A DNA stretch of 64,000 nt from JAIQGF01 sp051006995 (GTDB taxonomy: Bacteria > Acidobacteriota > Terriglobia > Terriglobales > Acidobacteriaceae): NCBI GenBank assembly GCA_051006995.1, contig JBPCSQ010000010.1:90055-154054 (forward strand), in the 5' to 3' direction. Numbering within the stretch: the stretch's first letter is position 1; the number at the start of each line of letters is the position of its first letter. This document shows positions 18,058-27,259 of the stretch, piece by piece. The position numbers were made by a program, and so were the translations under genes. The notes beneath the pieces were generated by a model. The model searched no databases. It saw only the letters and a list, made by a program, of their open reading frames with translations, and was not told the DNA's origin.

Positions 18058-20132
18058 CGCCCTCGTTTCCCGAACTTGTAAACAAAAGTCACGCCCGCGA
18101 TCCGCTCGTCAAAGTTCTGCGGATTGACCAGCGGGTACACGCCCCCCGGCGGGTAGAGCGTGGTGGTTGCCACACCGCCCAGAGGCGGCGCTGTGTAATA
18201 GAAGTTGTTGTTGCGCTCGAAGGAGAAGATCAGGGTCTTGTTTTCGTCGTTGGCGATCTTGTATGTCAGCGCCGCCTTGTAGCTCGGCCGGTAGTAGCCG
18301 GCCAGCGTAGTGGCCGAATTCTCGCGGTAGCCGAGCTCGAGGATGAACCAGCGCGGCGCTTCCACGAACAGCCCGGCTGTGATCAGCCGGTTGGTCTCAC
18401 GCAGCAGCAGCAGGTCGACCGCACTCGGTGTGTTCCCCGGCAGGACATTGGCCAGGTTGGGCCGCGTGCCCTGGCGCTCGAACTCGTACCGCATGGTCGG
18501 GTTCAGGTGCCAGCCGCCGAGGTCGTAAATCCCGCGTAGCGCACCGTAGATGCGGTCGGTATTGGAAGTACTGGCGACCGCCAGGTTGTCCACCTGTTGC
18601 CGGCGCTCGTAGCCCACCGTGAAAAACGTGGTGTGCAACGGGATGGAAATTTCCGCGTACGGTGTGCGCACGTAGCGGTCGGCGCAAATCATGCCGGCTC
18701 CGTTGGGAACGCACCCCGCCACCAGCCCCGACGCCGGCAGCACCGGTGTCTCGCCTCCGATAATCCGGTGCCGATAGCCGACTTCGATCACCGCCCGCCG
18801 GTAAAACGCCAGATCGTGGAAGATGAAGCGCCCTTCCGGGCCCCAAAGGATTTTTTCGTACTGGTTCTGCTGCTTCAGATCGTCGTTGGTGCGCCGCGCC
18901 GTTCCATCCACCGTCAACCAGGGGGTCGCTTCGTACGAAACGCGGAACAGGGCGTCCTGCAAATCGGCGATCTGGCGCGCGTTCATCGAGGCGAACGCCG
19001 GCTCGTACCGCACGTAAGACCCGCGGAAGCTCAGCTTGTGCCAGCGATAGGTGGCGTCATAGCGGGCACCCCAGTCGGTTTGCACGCCCAGCCCGGGCGT
19101 GGGCACGCGCGGGTCGCAGGGTGCGCCGGCGATCGGAACGCAGGTTCCAAGGCGCCGGTCGAAGTTGGTGGCCGAATACGCCCACTCACCTTCCATCCGC
19201 AAGCCTTTGGCGGAGTACTTGAAATCTATCGAGCCCACCCGGTTGGTGGCCGGGTCGGGCGCCGTTCCGAACGGCTGCGGCTGGCGCGTGAAGGTCAGGT
19301 CATCGCTGGTGGAAGTGTTCAGACCGAGGGCGGAATCGCGCGCAAAGGCGTACTCCAACCGCGCGCCGGTCACCGCCGCCGCGAACGGACGTCCGCACTG
19401 CGGGCTCGGATTCGGCGTGAACGTCGCTCCCACCGGCAGGCTGGCCGGCGGGTAGCAATCCCCCGGCTGTTCCTTGAATAGCGAGCCCCAGCGGTCAATG
19501 AACACGCCGCCCACCGTGGAGAGCTTCCACTTCTTGTTCAATTTCCAGGACGCGCTCAGGCCCTTGATGTTCTGGTTGAATGACAGGCGCGAGTAGTTCA
19601 CCAGCGCGTCGCCGAACAGGTATTCGTCGCGCGATCCGTAAATCCGGAAATACGTCTTCTGCAGGCTGTTGCGCTCCGGATCAATGCTGGTGTCGTCGGT
19701 GCCGCGATACATCGTCAGGAACTGGAAGCGCCGCCCGGTCGAGAAAAAGTTGCGGTCGAGGAAGTAGTTGAACTCCGCCAGATTGTTGCTGCCGTCATTG
19801 TGGAACGAACGCTGCAGACCTTCCGGCGCGCCGTTGACCTGGGTGTAGCGCGTCATCATCCGCACCTCGCCCAGTTCCTGGTCCTGGCCGGTGCCGGCGC
19901 CCTCGCCGGCATTGAACGTGGACGGCTTGCTCGCCCTCGTTTCGCCGCCCTGCTGTGGGGTCACGCCGGGCTGCTGCGTCACCGACTGCGCCGGCTTGGC
20001 CTGGTCCAGCGGATTGACGGGTGCCTGCCCGGATGGTTGCTCTTGCGACGGATCCTGGGAGGAGGATTGGGTCTGGGCGGCCACCATCGCCGCCAGGAGG
20101 AGGGCACAACACAGGACTCGTAACACTCGCAT
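18054..20132 (-). CDS. Outer-membrane beta-barrel protein
   Basis: A ~692-residue exported protein. It has a signal peptide (MRVLRVLCCALLLAAMVAA), a Gln/Ser/Pro-rich linker, and then long alternating beta strands rich in aromatic and charged residues. It ends in GVTFVYKFGKRGR, a C-terminal beta-strand pattern. A segment with YSRLSFNQNIKGLSASWKL is notable, but the family is not recognised. Start at 20132 was chosen for the signal peptide. It is the first gene of an operon with the CHASE2 cyclase and the giant FecR protein. It probably transports or anchors something at the outer membrane for that system. Confidence 0.7.
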   Translation of the reverse strand: MRVLRVLCCALLLAAMVAAQTQSSSQDPSQEQPSGQAPVNPLDQAKPAQSVTQQPGVTPQQGGETRASKPSTFNAGEGAGTGQDQELGEVRMMTRYTQVNGAPEGLQRSFHNDGSNNLAEFNYFLDRNFFSTGRRFQFLTMYRGTDDTSIDPERNSLQKTYFRIYGSRDEYLFGDALVNYSRLSFNQNIKGLSASWKLNKKWKLSTVGGVFIDRWGSLFKEQPGDCYPPASLPVGATFTPNPSPQCGRPFAAAVTGARLEYAFARDSALGLNTSTSDDLTFTRQPQPFGTAPDPATNRVGSIDFKYSAKGLRMEGEWAYSATNFDRRLGTCVPIAGAPCDPRVPTPGLGVQTDWGARYDATYRWHKLSFRGSYVRYEPAFASMNARQIADLQDALFRVSYEATPWLTVDGTARRTNDDLKQQNQYEKILWGPEGRFIFHDLAFYRRAVIEVGYRHRIIGGETPVLPASGLVAGCVPNGAGMICADRYVRTPYAEISIPLHTTFFTVGYERRQQVDNLAVASTSNTDRIYGALRGIYDLGGWHLNPTMRYEFERQGTRPNLANVLPGNTPSAVDLLLLRETNRLITAGLFVEAPRWFILELGYRENSATTLAGYYRPSYKAALTYKIANDENKTLIFSFERNNNFYYTAPPLGGVATTTLYPPGGVYPLVNPQNFDERIAGVTFVYKFGKRGR

Positions 20133-20291
20133 CGGACACCTGCGCTCCCGCTCCGGACACAGCTCTGCCTCGTCCTGGAGCGAATGCAAAATTCAGTTGT
20201 CGGGGGAGGATATCCGACGGAAGTGACCTGTTTCAGACCCCTTCCATGCGGCCAGCCTTAATTATTTCTTTGTAATTCTTGTAGCTCCCGG

Positions 20292-20319
20292 ATAGTACAA
20301 CAAAACCAATTCAAGTCAA
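20292..20319 (-). promoter_or_regulatory. Sigma-70 promoter of the barrel-cyclase-FecR operon
   Basis: On the minus strand, TTGACT (20319-20314) and TACTAT (20297-20292) are 16 nt apart in an AT-rich stretch. The implied start near 20284 leaves a ~150-nt untranslated leader before the barrel gene. The rest of the 20133-20525 gap holds only the word array at 20471. Confidence 0.6.
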
Positions 20320-20470
20320 TTCTTTCCTGCCGAAAATCGCCCTAGAGAACGCACGAATTCACCTCAGAATTCCGTCCCAAACGGCCGGAGTCCACCTTTT
20401 TCATTTGTCATTCCGAGCCAGAATCCCCTCTGGCGAGAAATCTGGTTCTCCCGCCGCCCGTAGCCTGCAG

Positions 20471-20510
20471 ACCGCTTCCGACCGCTGGCCACTGACCACC
20501 GGCCACTGCT
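20471..20510. repeat. Short-word array, word GGCCACTGACC
   Basis: Words of the type ACCGCTGGCCACTGACCACC lie immediately before the M20 gene. A similar array is at 22139. Confidence 0.65.
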
Positions 20511-20525
20511 ATGCTGCCTGCCGCT

Positions 20526-22031
20526 ATGAATCGACGCGATTTTCTCGCCGCCTCCGCCGTCACCGCCGCCACTTACGCTCTGCCGAAATTTGCCAGCGCC
20601 GACTCACCCGAGTTCACGCCCATCTGGGCGGAAATCGAAAAGCGCCACGATGAGGCGGTGCAGCGTCTCCAGCAATGGATCCGCCAGCCCTCCATCGCCG
20701 CCGAAAACCGTGGCATGAACGAGGGCTGCGCCCTCACCATGCAGATGTTGCGCGATGCCGGGTTCGAGCACGTCACCAAAATTCCTACCGACGGCCAGCC
20801 CGGCATCTTCGCCACCCTCGACGCCGGCGCTCCCCGAACGCTCGGCATTTACTTCATGTACGACGTCAAGCAGGTGGACCCGTCCGAGTGGTCTTCCCCG
20901 CCGTTCGACGCGGCGCTGGTGGATAAGCCTAGCGTAGGCAAGATCATCGTCGGACGCGGCGCGGTCAACCAGAAAGGCCCGGAAGCCACCTTCCTGGCCG
21001 CGCTGCACGCTATTCGCGGCGCCGGGAAGAAGCTGCCCGTCAATCTCGTCTTCGTGGCCGAGGGCGAAGAAGAAATCGGCTCACCGCACTTCCCGCAGGT
21101 GGTGCGCCGCCCTGAGGTTCTGGCCGCCATGAAGCGCGCCACCGGCGTGTACATTCCCGCCGCCTCGCAGGGACTCGACGGCTCGGTCACGCTCACCCTC
21201 GGCGCCAAGGGCGTCATCGAATGCGAACTTGTGTCCAGCGGCGAGCGCTGGGGACGCGGCCCGCGTCTCGACGTCCATTCCAGCAACAAGGCGCGCATTG
21301 ACAGCCCCGCATGGCACCTGATTCTGGCCTTGGCAACGCTGGTGTCGCCCGACGGCAACACCCCCGCCATCGAAGGGCTGACCACGCACGTCCGCCCGAT
21401 TTCCACCGCCGAAAAGCAGATGTGCGCCATCGCCGCCCGCCGCCTAAATGAAGAGGTCATGAAGAAACAGCTCGGCGTGCAGCACTGGATCCATGACGTG
21501 GATTTCGAAAAATCGCTGGAAATGCTGATCTCGCTGCCCACCGTGAATATCGAGGGCATCGTCGGTGGCTATACCGGTCCCGGCGGCAAGACCATTCTTC
21601 CGCACAAGGCGGCGGCGAAACTCGATCTCCGCCTCGTTCCCGATCAGACCGCTGCCGGCGCGCTCGCCGCCCTCAAAGCGCACCTGGCCAAGCACGGCTT
21701 CGGCGACATCGAGGTCACCATGACCGGCGGCTACGACCCGACCAGCACGTCGGCCGATTCCGGCATCATCCGTGCGGAAGAGAATGTCTACAAGCGAGCC
21801 GGCATCGATCCCGTCATCCTGCCGCGCAACGCCGGCTCCTGGCCGGGATACGTCTTCACCGGCGACCCGCTGCGCCTGCCCGCCGGACACTTCGGGCTGG
21901 GACATGGCAGCGGCGCACATGCTCCCAACGAGTACTACATCATCGAGTCCGCCAGCCCGAAGGTGCTGGGCATGGACGGCGCCGCGCGTGCCCATGTTGA
22001 GTACCTGTACGAGCTGGCGACGATCAAATAA
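20526..22031 (+). CDS. Tat-exported M20-family metallohydrolase with altered metal ligands
   Basis: A 501-residue protein with a twin-arginine signal (MNRRDFLAASAVTAATYA). The fold is the M20 dipeptidase/deacetylase type: catalytic EGEEEIGSP and the C-terminal ligand motif HGSGAHAPNEYY are intact. However, the usual metal site HxD appears as FMYDVKQVDP (His to Met) and the usual GRGxxDDKG appears as GRGAVNQKG (Asp-Asp to Asn-Gln). It may be a subfamily with a different or single metal, or be impaired. The start at 20526 gives the Tat signal. No Shine-Dalgarno is seen; a word array lies upstream. Confidence 0.8.
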   Translation: MNRRDFLAASAVTAATYALPKFASADSPEFTPIWAEIEKRHDEAVQRLQQWIRQPSIAAENRGMNEGCALTMQMLRDAGFEHVTKIPTDGQPGIFATLDAGAPRTLGIYFMYDVKQVDPSEWSSPPFDAALVDKPSVGKIIVGRGAVNQKGPEATFLAALHAIRGAGKKLPVNLVFVAEGEEEIGSPHFPQVVRRPEVLAAMKRATGVYIPAASQGLDGSVTLTLGAKGVIECELVSSGERWGRGPRLDVHSSNKARIDSPAWHLILALATLVSPDGNTPAIEGLTTHVRPISTAEKQMCAIAARRLNEEVMKKQLGVQHWIHDVDFEKSLEMLISLPTVNIEGIVGGYTGPGGKTILPHKAAAKLDLRLVPDQTAAGALAALKAHLAKHGFGDIEVTMTGGYDPTSTSADSGIIRAEENVYKRAGIDPVILPRNAGSWPGYVFTGDPLRLPAGHFGLGHGSGAHAPNEYYIIESASPKVLGMDGAARAHVEYLYELATIK

Positions 22032-22138
22032 CCGCACATTCCCCGCCCCTTTCGGTATGTGGCTAGGACAGGTTCTTACTCACGATCCTTCGTGCTCCCT
22101 TGACGCCCTTCGTGTGAACCGGCTCCACTGTTAACGGC

Positions 22139-22170
22139 ACTAGCCACCGGCCACTAGCCACTGCTACATT
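22139..22170. repeat. Short-word array, word AGCCACCGGCCACT
   Basis: TAGCCACCGGCCACTAGCCA followed by CTGCTACATTC, just upstream of the next gene. It is related to the array at 20471. A different word (CCTTCGTG) repeats at 22088-22120. Confidence 0.6.
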
Positions 22171-22178
22171 CGCTCCGC

Positions 22179-23228
22179 ATGAACTTTTTCGTTTCTTTCG
22201 TTCTCTTGATTTCCGCCGCCCTGCTACTCACCGCCCAATCCCCAGAGCCCAAGGACCTGCGCACACCGGAGGAAAAACATCTGCGCAACGTGCGCCAGCT
22301 CACCTTCGGCGGGGAGAACGCCGAGGCTTACTTCAGCTCCGACGGCGCCAACCTGATTTTTCAATCCACCCGCGGCGGCCTTAAGTGCGACCAGATCTTC
22401 ATCATGAACACCGACGGGTCAAATGCCCACATGGTTTCCACCGGCAAGGGCCGCACCACCTGCGCATACTTTTTCCCCGACGGGAAACGCATCCTTTATT
22501 CTTCAACGCACGCCGCCTCGCCCGACTGCCCGCCGCCTCCCGACTGGTCCAAGGGATACCGCTGGGCCGTCTACCCGAGCTTCGACATTTATGTCGCCAA
22601 TGCTGACGGCGGCAATCCCGCGCCACTGACGCACAATCAGGGCTACAACGCAGAAGCGACCATCTCCCCTGACGGCAAGAAAATCGCCTTCACTTCCACC
22701 CGCAACGGCGATCTGGATGTCTACGTGATGGACGCTGACGGCAAGCACGTGCACCAGCTCACGCACGAGCTCGGGTACGACGGCGGGCCGTTTTGGTCGC
22801 GCGACGGCCGTTGGATTGTCTATCGCGCCTTTCATCCCAAGACCGAAGCCGAGACAAAAGAGTACAAAGAACTGCTGGCGCAAAACCTGATCCGCCCCAC
22901 CTGGCTGGAGCTGTGGGTGATGAAAGCCGACGGCAGCCAGAAACGCCAGATCACCAGCAACGGCGCTGCCAATTTCGCCCCCTACTTTTTCCCTGACGGC
23001 AGGCGCGTGATTTTTTCTACCAACCTCGCCGATCCGAAGGGCATGGGCAACTTCGAGCTCTACGCCGTCAACGTAGACGGCAGCAACCTGGAGCGCATCA
23101 CCTTTAGCCCCGGCTTCGACGGCTTTCCCATGTTCAGCCCCGACGGAAAGAAGCTGGTGTTCTCCTCCAACCGCAACCAATCCCGGCCGCACGAGACCAA
23201 CGTCTTCCTGGCGGATTGGGTGAACTGA
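22179..23228 (+). CDS. Secreted TolB-like PD40 beta-propeller protein
   Basis: A 349-residue exported protein. The signal peptide is followed by six or so PD40/TolB-type blades, recognised by repeated FSSDGANLIFQSTRGG, SPDGKKIAFTSTRNGDLDVY, FPDGRRVIFSTN and FSPDGKKLVFSSNR. These propellers usually bind peptides or proteins in the periplasm; TolB itself is part of the Tol-Pal system, but this is a stand-alone homologue. It may act with the M20-like hydrolase upstream (147 nt away, same strand). No Shine-Dalgarno is present. Confidence 0.85.
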   Translation: MNFFVSFVLLISAALLLTAQSPEPKDLRTPEEKHLRNVRQLTFGGENAEAYFSSDGANLIFQSTRGGLKCDQIFIMNTDGSNAHMVSTGKGRTTCAYFFPDGKRILYSSTHAASPDCPPPPDWSKGYRWAVYPSFDIYVANADGGNPAPLTHNQGYNAEATISPDGKKIAFTSTRNGDLDVYVMDADGKHVHQLTHELGYDGGPFWSRDGRWIVYRAFHPKTEAETKEYKELLAQNLIRPTWLELWVMKADGSQKRQITSNGAANFAPYFFPDGRRVIFSTNLADPKGMGNFELYAVNVDGSNLERITFSPGFDGFPMFSPDGKKLVFSSNRNQSRPHETNVFLADWVN

Positions 23229-23230
23229 CT

Positions 23231-23259
23231 GTGTGGCACAGGCGCCCTCGCGTGTGCTC
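23231..23259 (+). repeat. REP-like palindrome, copy 1
   Basis: GTGTGGCACAGGCGCCCTCG followed by CGTGTGCTC. The arms GGCACA..CG and CG..TGTGC pair. Related copies are at 46896, 46934 and 50699. Confidence 0.6.
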
Positions 23260-23356
23260 AGCCAACTCACCCACCGCGGTGACATCCATCACGGCTACGC
23301 GAATCCTGCGGGCGTAGCCTCGCCGCCAGCGCGCAATCTTCGCCAGGAGGCGCCCC

Positions 23357-24139
23357 ATGCGTACACCATTCACCCGGCGGGAACTCGTGATGTTGCTGGG
23401 CGGCGCGGCGGGAGCAGCCGGCGCGGGCAAGCTGCTGTTCGCCCAACAACGGGCGTTCGCGCCCAAGGCCGGCGGCATGCGCAGTGTGCCGTGGCCGTAC
23501 AAGCCCCTCGATCCCGACATCGTCGGGCAGCACGGATTCGACGGCTACAATGTCCATCACTGCATGTACGGCGCCTTCGAGGCCATGGTCGCGCCCGTCG
23601 CCGAACAACTCGGCCCGCCCTACTCCGAATTTCCCTTCGACATGTTTACCTACGGCGCCGGCGGCATCAACGGCTGGGCCACCATCTGCGGCGCGCTCAA
23701 CGGCGCCGCCGCCGCATTTCAATTGCTCTCGCCCAAGCCCGAGCCGCTCATGGATACCTTGTTCAACTGGTACGAGATGGCGCCCTTGCCGGATCTGCAG
23801 CCCAAGGGCGCGAAATTCGCCGAGGTGCGCTCCGTGGCCAATTCCCCGCTTTGTCACCAGTCCATCGTCAACTGGTGCAAGGTGGCGAAGAAGAAGGCGT
23901 ATTCGGCGGAGCGCAAAGAACGCTGCGGCGCCATCACTGCCTCGGTGGCTCGCAAGGCCGTCCTGCTGCTGAACGAGCAGGCGGAAGGCAAGCTGGTGGT
24001 GCTGAAGCCGGGCCAGCCGGCGCAGACCTGCATGTCGTGCCATGAAAAGGGCGGCGCCGTCGAGAACATTCGCACCCAGATGGACTGCCGCGGCTGCCAC
24101 GCTCCCATCATCGGCAAGCACCCGGGGAGGAAGGCGTAA
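23357..24139 (+). CDS. C_GCAxxG_C_C / split-Soret-like cytochrome c
   Basis: A 260-residue exported protein with an RR-type signal (FTRRELVMLLGGAAGAAGAG). The central part (NVHHCMYGAFEAM, GAGGINGWATICGALNGAAAAF) matches the C_GCAxxG_C_C redox family and the split-Soret cytochromes of sulfate reducers. Two c-type heme motifs, CMSCH and CRGCH, lie near the C-terminus. Expected role is periplasmic electron transfer. A good AGGAGG site (23346-23351) precedes the ATG. A Tat-type signal on a heme c protein is odd; it could simply be Sec-exported. Confidence 0.8.
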   Translation: MRTPFTRRELVMLLGGAAGAAGAGKLLFAQQRAFAPKAGGMRSVPWPYKPLDPDIVGQHGFDGYNVHHCMYGAFEAMVAPVAEQLGPPYSEFPFDMFTYGAGGINGWATICGALNGAAAAFQLLSPKPEPLMDTLFNWYEMAPLPDLQPKGAKFAEVRSVANSPLCHQSIVNWCKVAKKKAYSAERKERCGAITASVARKAVLLLNEQAEGKLVVLKPGQPAQTCMSCHEKGGAVENIRTQMDCRGCHAPIIGKHPGRKA

Positions 24140-24304
24140 TTTCGCGAGTTGCACCCTCTCTGCGTAAACCCAGCGGAGCAGGATGGCTTCGCGGGTCGCG
24201 ACGCTTTTCCCGGCTCCACTCGCCGCCCCAGCTCCTAAATCCTGATCGCTGATAAATTCCGTTCACCGATGGTGAGTTTTCCTCCCAAACCACCGTGTCG
24301 CTCG

Positions 24305-24333
24305 CAACTTACAACCCTCAACTGACAACTAAT
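24305..24333. repeat. Short-word array, word CAACTGACAACT
   Basis: Repeated CAACTTACAACCCTCAACTG and ACAACT directly before the ligase start codon, with no Shine-Dalgarno. Confidence 0.6.
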
Positions 24334-24338
24334 CCCAC

Positions 24339-26198
24339 ATGGCTCTCGAGGAATATCAGCGCAAGCGGCGCTTCAAGGACACGCCCGAGCCGCCGCCGAA
24401 AGTCGAGAACAAGGCGGGGCACCGCTTCGTGGTGCAGAAGCACCATGCCTCGCACCTGCACTACGATTTCCGCTTGGAAATGGATGGCGTACTGAAGTCG
24501 TGGGCGGTTCCCAAGGGGCCATCGCTCGATCCCGCCGACAAGCGCCTGGCGATGATGGTCGAGGACCATCCCATCTCCTACTTCCACTTCGAAGGCATTA
24601 TTCCCGAGGGCAACTACGGCGCGGGCACGGTCATGGTGTGGGACACCGGCACCTGGGAACCTTTGGGCGACGAGCACGAGATGCTGAAAAAGGGCGACCT
24701 GAAGTTCCGGCTGGAGGGCGAGAAGCTGAAGGGGGAATTCGTGCTGGCGCGGATGCGCTCGCGGCGCCCGGGAAGCAAAGGCACGGAGTGGCTGCTGATC
24801 AAAAAGCGCGACGCGCGCGCGGAGGAAGGGTTCGACATCAACCAGCTGGACTGGTCGGTGCTGACCAGGCGGTCGTTGCAGAAGATCGCCGAAGATGAAG
24901 GCTCCGCCGAATGGCAGAGCAATCGTCCCGCAGCAGCGGCGAAAAAGGCCGGATGGCTGGATGAGACTTTGAAGAAAATCGCTTCAAGGAAGAAAAAGAT
25001 CAACGCAGAGGACGCAAAGGAGCAGAAACACATAAAGATCAAACGCCTGACGAAGGCTTCTGCGGCAACAACGAGTTCTTTACGGAAAACAGCGAAAAGG
25101 AAAGTCTTGGCGTCCTCAGCGAAAGGTTCTGCGTTCTCTGCGTTAAAAAAAAACACTGACGCACCGGAGAAAGTAAAAGGTGCTGAGAAAGCCTCCATGC
25201 CGCGCGCTATCCGGCCGATGCTGGCCACGCTGGTGGATGAGCCGTTCAACAGCGCCGAGTGGCTCTATGAAGTCAAGTGGGACGGTTTTCGCGCCATCGC
25301 GCACATCGAAGGCGGCCGCGCCCGGTTCACCTCGCGCAACCAGAACGATCTGACCGGAGAATTTCCGGAGTTGAAAGACTTACCCGAAGCCATCCAGGCC
25401 AGGTCGGCGATCGTGGATGGCGAGATCGTCGCGCTTGACGTGGAAGGCCGCCCGTCGTTCAGCTTGATGCAGCAGCGCTCCGCCGTCAGTGGCGGCAAGC
25501 GGAGCGGCCCCAAGATCATCTACTACGCCTTCGACCTGCTCTACCTCGACGGCTATTCCCTGCTCAAGGTGGACCTGGAAGAACGAAAGCGCCTGTTGCA
25601 GGCACGCCTGACCGAGAGCGACCTGCTGCGCTACTCCGAGCACTTCGACGATGGGCTCGCGCTCTATGAGGCGGCAAAGTCGCGCGGCCTGGAGGGCATC
25701 GTCGCCAAGCGGCGCAAGAGCTGCTACCTGCTGAACAAGCGCAGCCGCGAGTGGCTGAAGATGAAAATCACGCGGCGGCAGGAATGCGTTATCGGCGGCT
25801 ACACCGACCCGCGCGGCAGCCGCGAGCACTTCGGCTCGCTGGTGCTCGGCTTGTACGACGAAAAAGGGCGGCTGGTGCACGTCGGGAACGCCGGCACCGG
25901 CTTCACCGACCAGACCGCCGCGGACATGTGGCGGCGCTTGCAGAAGCTCAACTCCGGCAAGAACCCGTTCGCCACCAGGGTGGAAGCGTCGCGGCGCACG
26001 CATTGGGTGAAACCGGAACTGGTGGCGGAAATCAAGTTCACGGAATGGACGCACGAAGGTCAGAGCGGCGCCATCAAGATGCGCGCGCCGGTTTACCAGG
26101 GGCTGCGCTTCGACAAACCGCCGCGGGAGTGCGTCCTCGAGCGCGAGGCGCCCGCCCGCAAGGAAGCGCGCAAGGCCGAGCAAGGCGAGGCGGCGTAA
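24339..26198 (+). CDS. ligD: LigD-type 3'-phosphoesterase + ATP-dependent DNA ligase (no polymerase)
   Basis: A 619-residue two-domain enzyme of bacterial non-homologous end joining. The N-terminal phosphoesterase domain (residues ~1-160) has the HHASHLHYDFRLE signature. The C-terminal ATP-dependent ligase (from ~285) has the nucleotidyl-lysine motif EVKWDGFR, EGIVAKR and WLKMK. The third usual LigD module, the primase-polymerase, is absent and no Ku gene is in the window. A Lys-rich linker (~220-285) is coded by DNA resembling intergenic word repeats (25003-25153), including a run of nine A. That run is a potential slippage site between two functional domains. Confidence 0.92.
   Translation: MALEEYQRKRRFKDTPEPPPKVENKAGHRFVVQKHHASHLHYDFRLEMDGVLKSWAVPKGPSLDPADKRLAMMVEDHPISYFHFEGIIPEGNYGAGTVMVWDTGTWEPLGDEHEMLKKGDLKFRLEGEKLKGEFVLARMRSRRPGSKGTEWLLIKKRDARAEEGFDINQLDWSVLTRRSLQKIAEDEGSAEWQSNRPAAAAKKAGWLDETLKKIASRKKKINAEDAKEQKHIKIKRLTKASAATTSSLRKTAKRKVLASSAKGSAFSALKKNTDAPEKVKGAEKASMPRAIRPMLATLVDEPFNSAEWLYEVKWDGFRAIAHIEGGRARFTSRNQNDLTGEFPELKDLPEAIQARSAIVDGEIVALDVEGRPSFSLMQQRSAVSGGKRSGPKIIYYAFDLLYLDGYSLLKVDLEERKRLLQARLTESDLLRYSEHFDDGLALYEAAKSRGLEGIVAKRRKSCYLLNKRSREWLKMKITRRQECVIGGYTDPRGSREHFGSLVLGLYDEKGRLVHVGNAGTGFTDQTAADMWRRLQKLNSGKNPFATRVEASRRTHWVKPELVAEIKFTEWTHEGQSGAIKMRAPVYQGLRFDKPPRECVLEREAPARKEARKAEQGEAA
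25003..25153 (+). repeat. Word-type repeat inside the LigD linker
   Basis: ACGCAGAGGACGCAAAGGAG (25004-25023), and later TTCTGCGTTCTCTGCGTTAA with GGCGTCCTCAGCG. These are opposite-strand versions of the same 'cgcagaggacgca' word. A nine-A tract ends the segment. It is AT-richer than its flanks and stays in frame. Confidence 0.6.
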
Positions 26199-26272
26199 AG
26201 AATAAACGTAGTTTTTCTTGAGCAACACGCATCATAAAAGTGGTATTAGGACACGGCAACGTGGGGTCAGAG

Positions 26273-27235
26273 ATGCGTTCGCCCGTTTTGTCGGTTGTGC
26301 TCGCGCTGCTTGCCATTCCCGCGCTGGCGCCGCGCGCGAATGCGCAGGAAACAGGATCGCCGCATTGGGCGCGCCTGCTCGACAAGGCCGCCAAGAATGA
26401 TCCGGTGGCGATGTTCCACGTTGCGCGCGCCTACGAGACCGGCAGCGAGGTGCGGCAGGACTATGCCGCTGCGGCGCGCTGGTATCGCCGCGCCGCCGAC
26501 TTGGGCGAGTCGGGCTCGCAGTGCAATCTTGGACGTCTCTACGCCACCGGGCTGGGCGTGCCGCAGAATGACGACGAAGCCGTCCGATGGTATCTGCGCT
26601 CCGCCGCGCAGAAGTATCCGCCCGGTATGACAAATCTGGGGTACATGTACGCTACCGGACGCGGCATCAGCCGCGATTACAAGGCGGCGGTGCACTGGTA
26701 CCAGGAAGCGGCGCAGAAAGGATTGGCGGCGGCACAGTCGAACCTGGGCTACATGTACGCCAACGGATTGGGAGTGGAGCCCGATGATCGTCAGGCCGCG
26801 AAGTGGTATCAGAAGGCGGCGCGCCAGGGTTTTGCCCCCGCGATGGATAATCTCGGCACGCTCTATCTGGAAGGGCGGGGCCGCAACGCCGGCCAAGCAG
26901 TGCAGATGTTTCGCCGTGCGGCGGCGGCAGGATCGGCGAGCGCTGCCAACAATCTCGGCTGGTGTTACGAGCACGGGCGCGGAGTAAACCAGGATTTTGC
27001 CGAGGCAGCGACCTGGTACCGCGTTGCTGCCGGCCGCGGCCTGCCCGAGGCGGAGTACGCCCTGGCGATGTTGTACGTGCTCGGGCATGGCGTCGAGAGA
27101 GATCCGGCCCAGGCTGAATCGCTGTTCGCGCACGCCGCCGAACAGGGGTTTGAACCTGCAAAAGCCCACCTCCGGGCGACTGGAAAACCGCCGACGGAAG
27201 CAAGCATTTCCGGATTCAGCCGATCGCAGGAATAA
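26273..27235 (+). CDS. Secreted Sel1-repeat (TPR-like) protein
   Basis: About 320 residues with a signal peptide ending at RANAQE. It contains about eight Sel1-like repeats of 36 residues, for example GQ/GES-QCNLGRLYATGLGV, MTNLGYMYATGRGIS, SNLGYMYANGLGVE and ANNLGWCYEHGRGVN. Sel1 solenoids mediate protein-protein contacts, often in envelope or stress pathways. The ATG at 26273 is preferred to the upstream 26240 start because it begins the signal peptide. No functional partner is apparent from the neighbours. Confidence 0.88.
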   Translation: MRSPVLSVVLALLAIPALAPRANAQETGSPHWARLLDKAAKNDPVAMFHVARAYETGSEVRQDYAAAARWYRRAADLGESGSQCNLGRLYATGLGVPQNDDEAVRWYLRSAAQKYPPGMTNLGYMYATGRGISRDYKAAVHWYQEAAQKGLAAAQSNLGYMYANGLGVEPDDRQAAKWYQKAARQGFAPAMDNLGTLYLEGRGRNAGQAVQMFRRAAAAGSASAANNLGWCYEHGRGVNQDFAEAATWYRVAAGRGLPEAEYALAMLYVLGHGVERDPAQAESLFAHAAEQGFEPAKAHLRATGKPPTEASISGFSRSQE

Positions 27236-27259
27236 GAACAAGGATCAGGGTGTCTGTCG

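Noticed and set aside
15574..18081. 835-residue open frame on the plus strand
   Set aside because: Antisense shadow of the CHASE2 cyclase in high-GC DNA; low-complexity Arg/His/Val composition and no domain.
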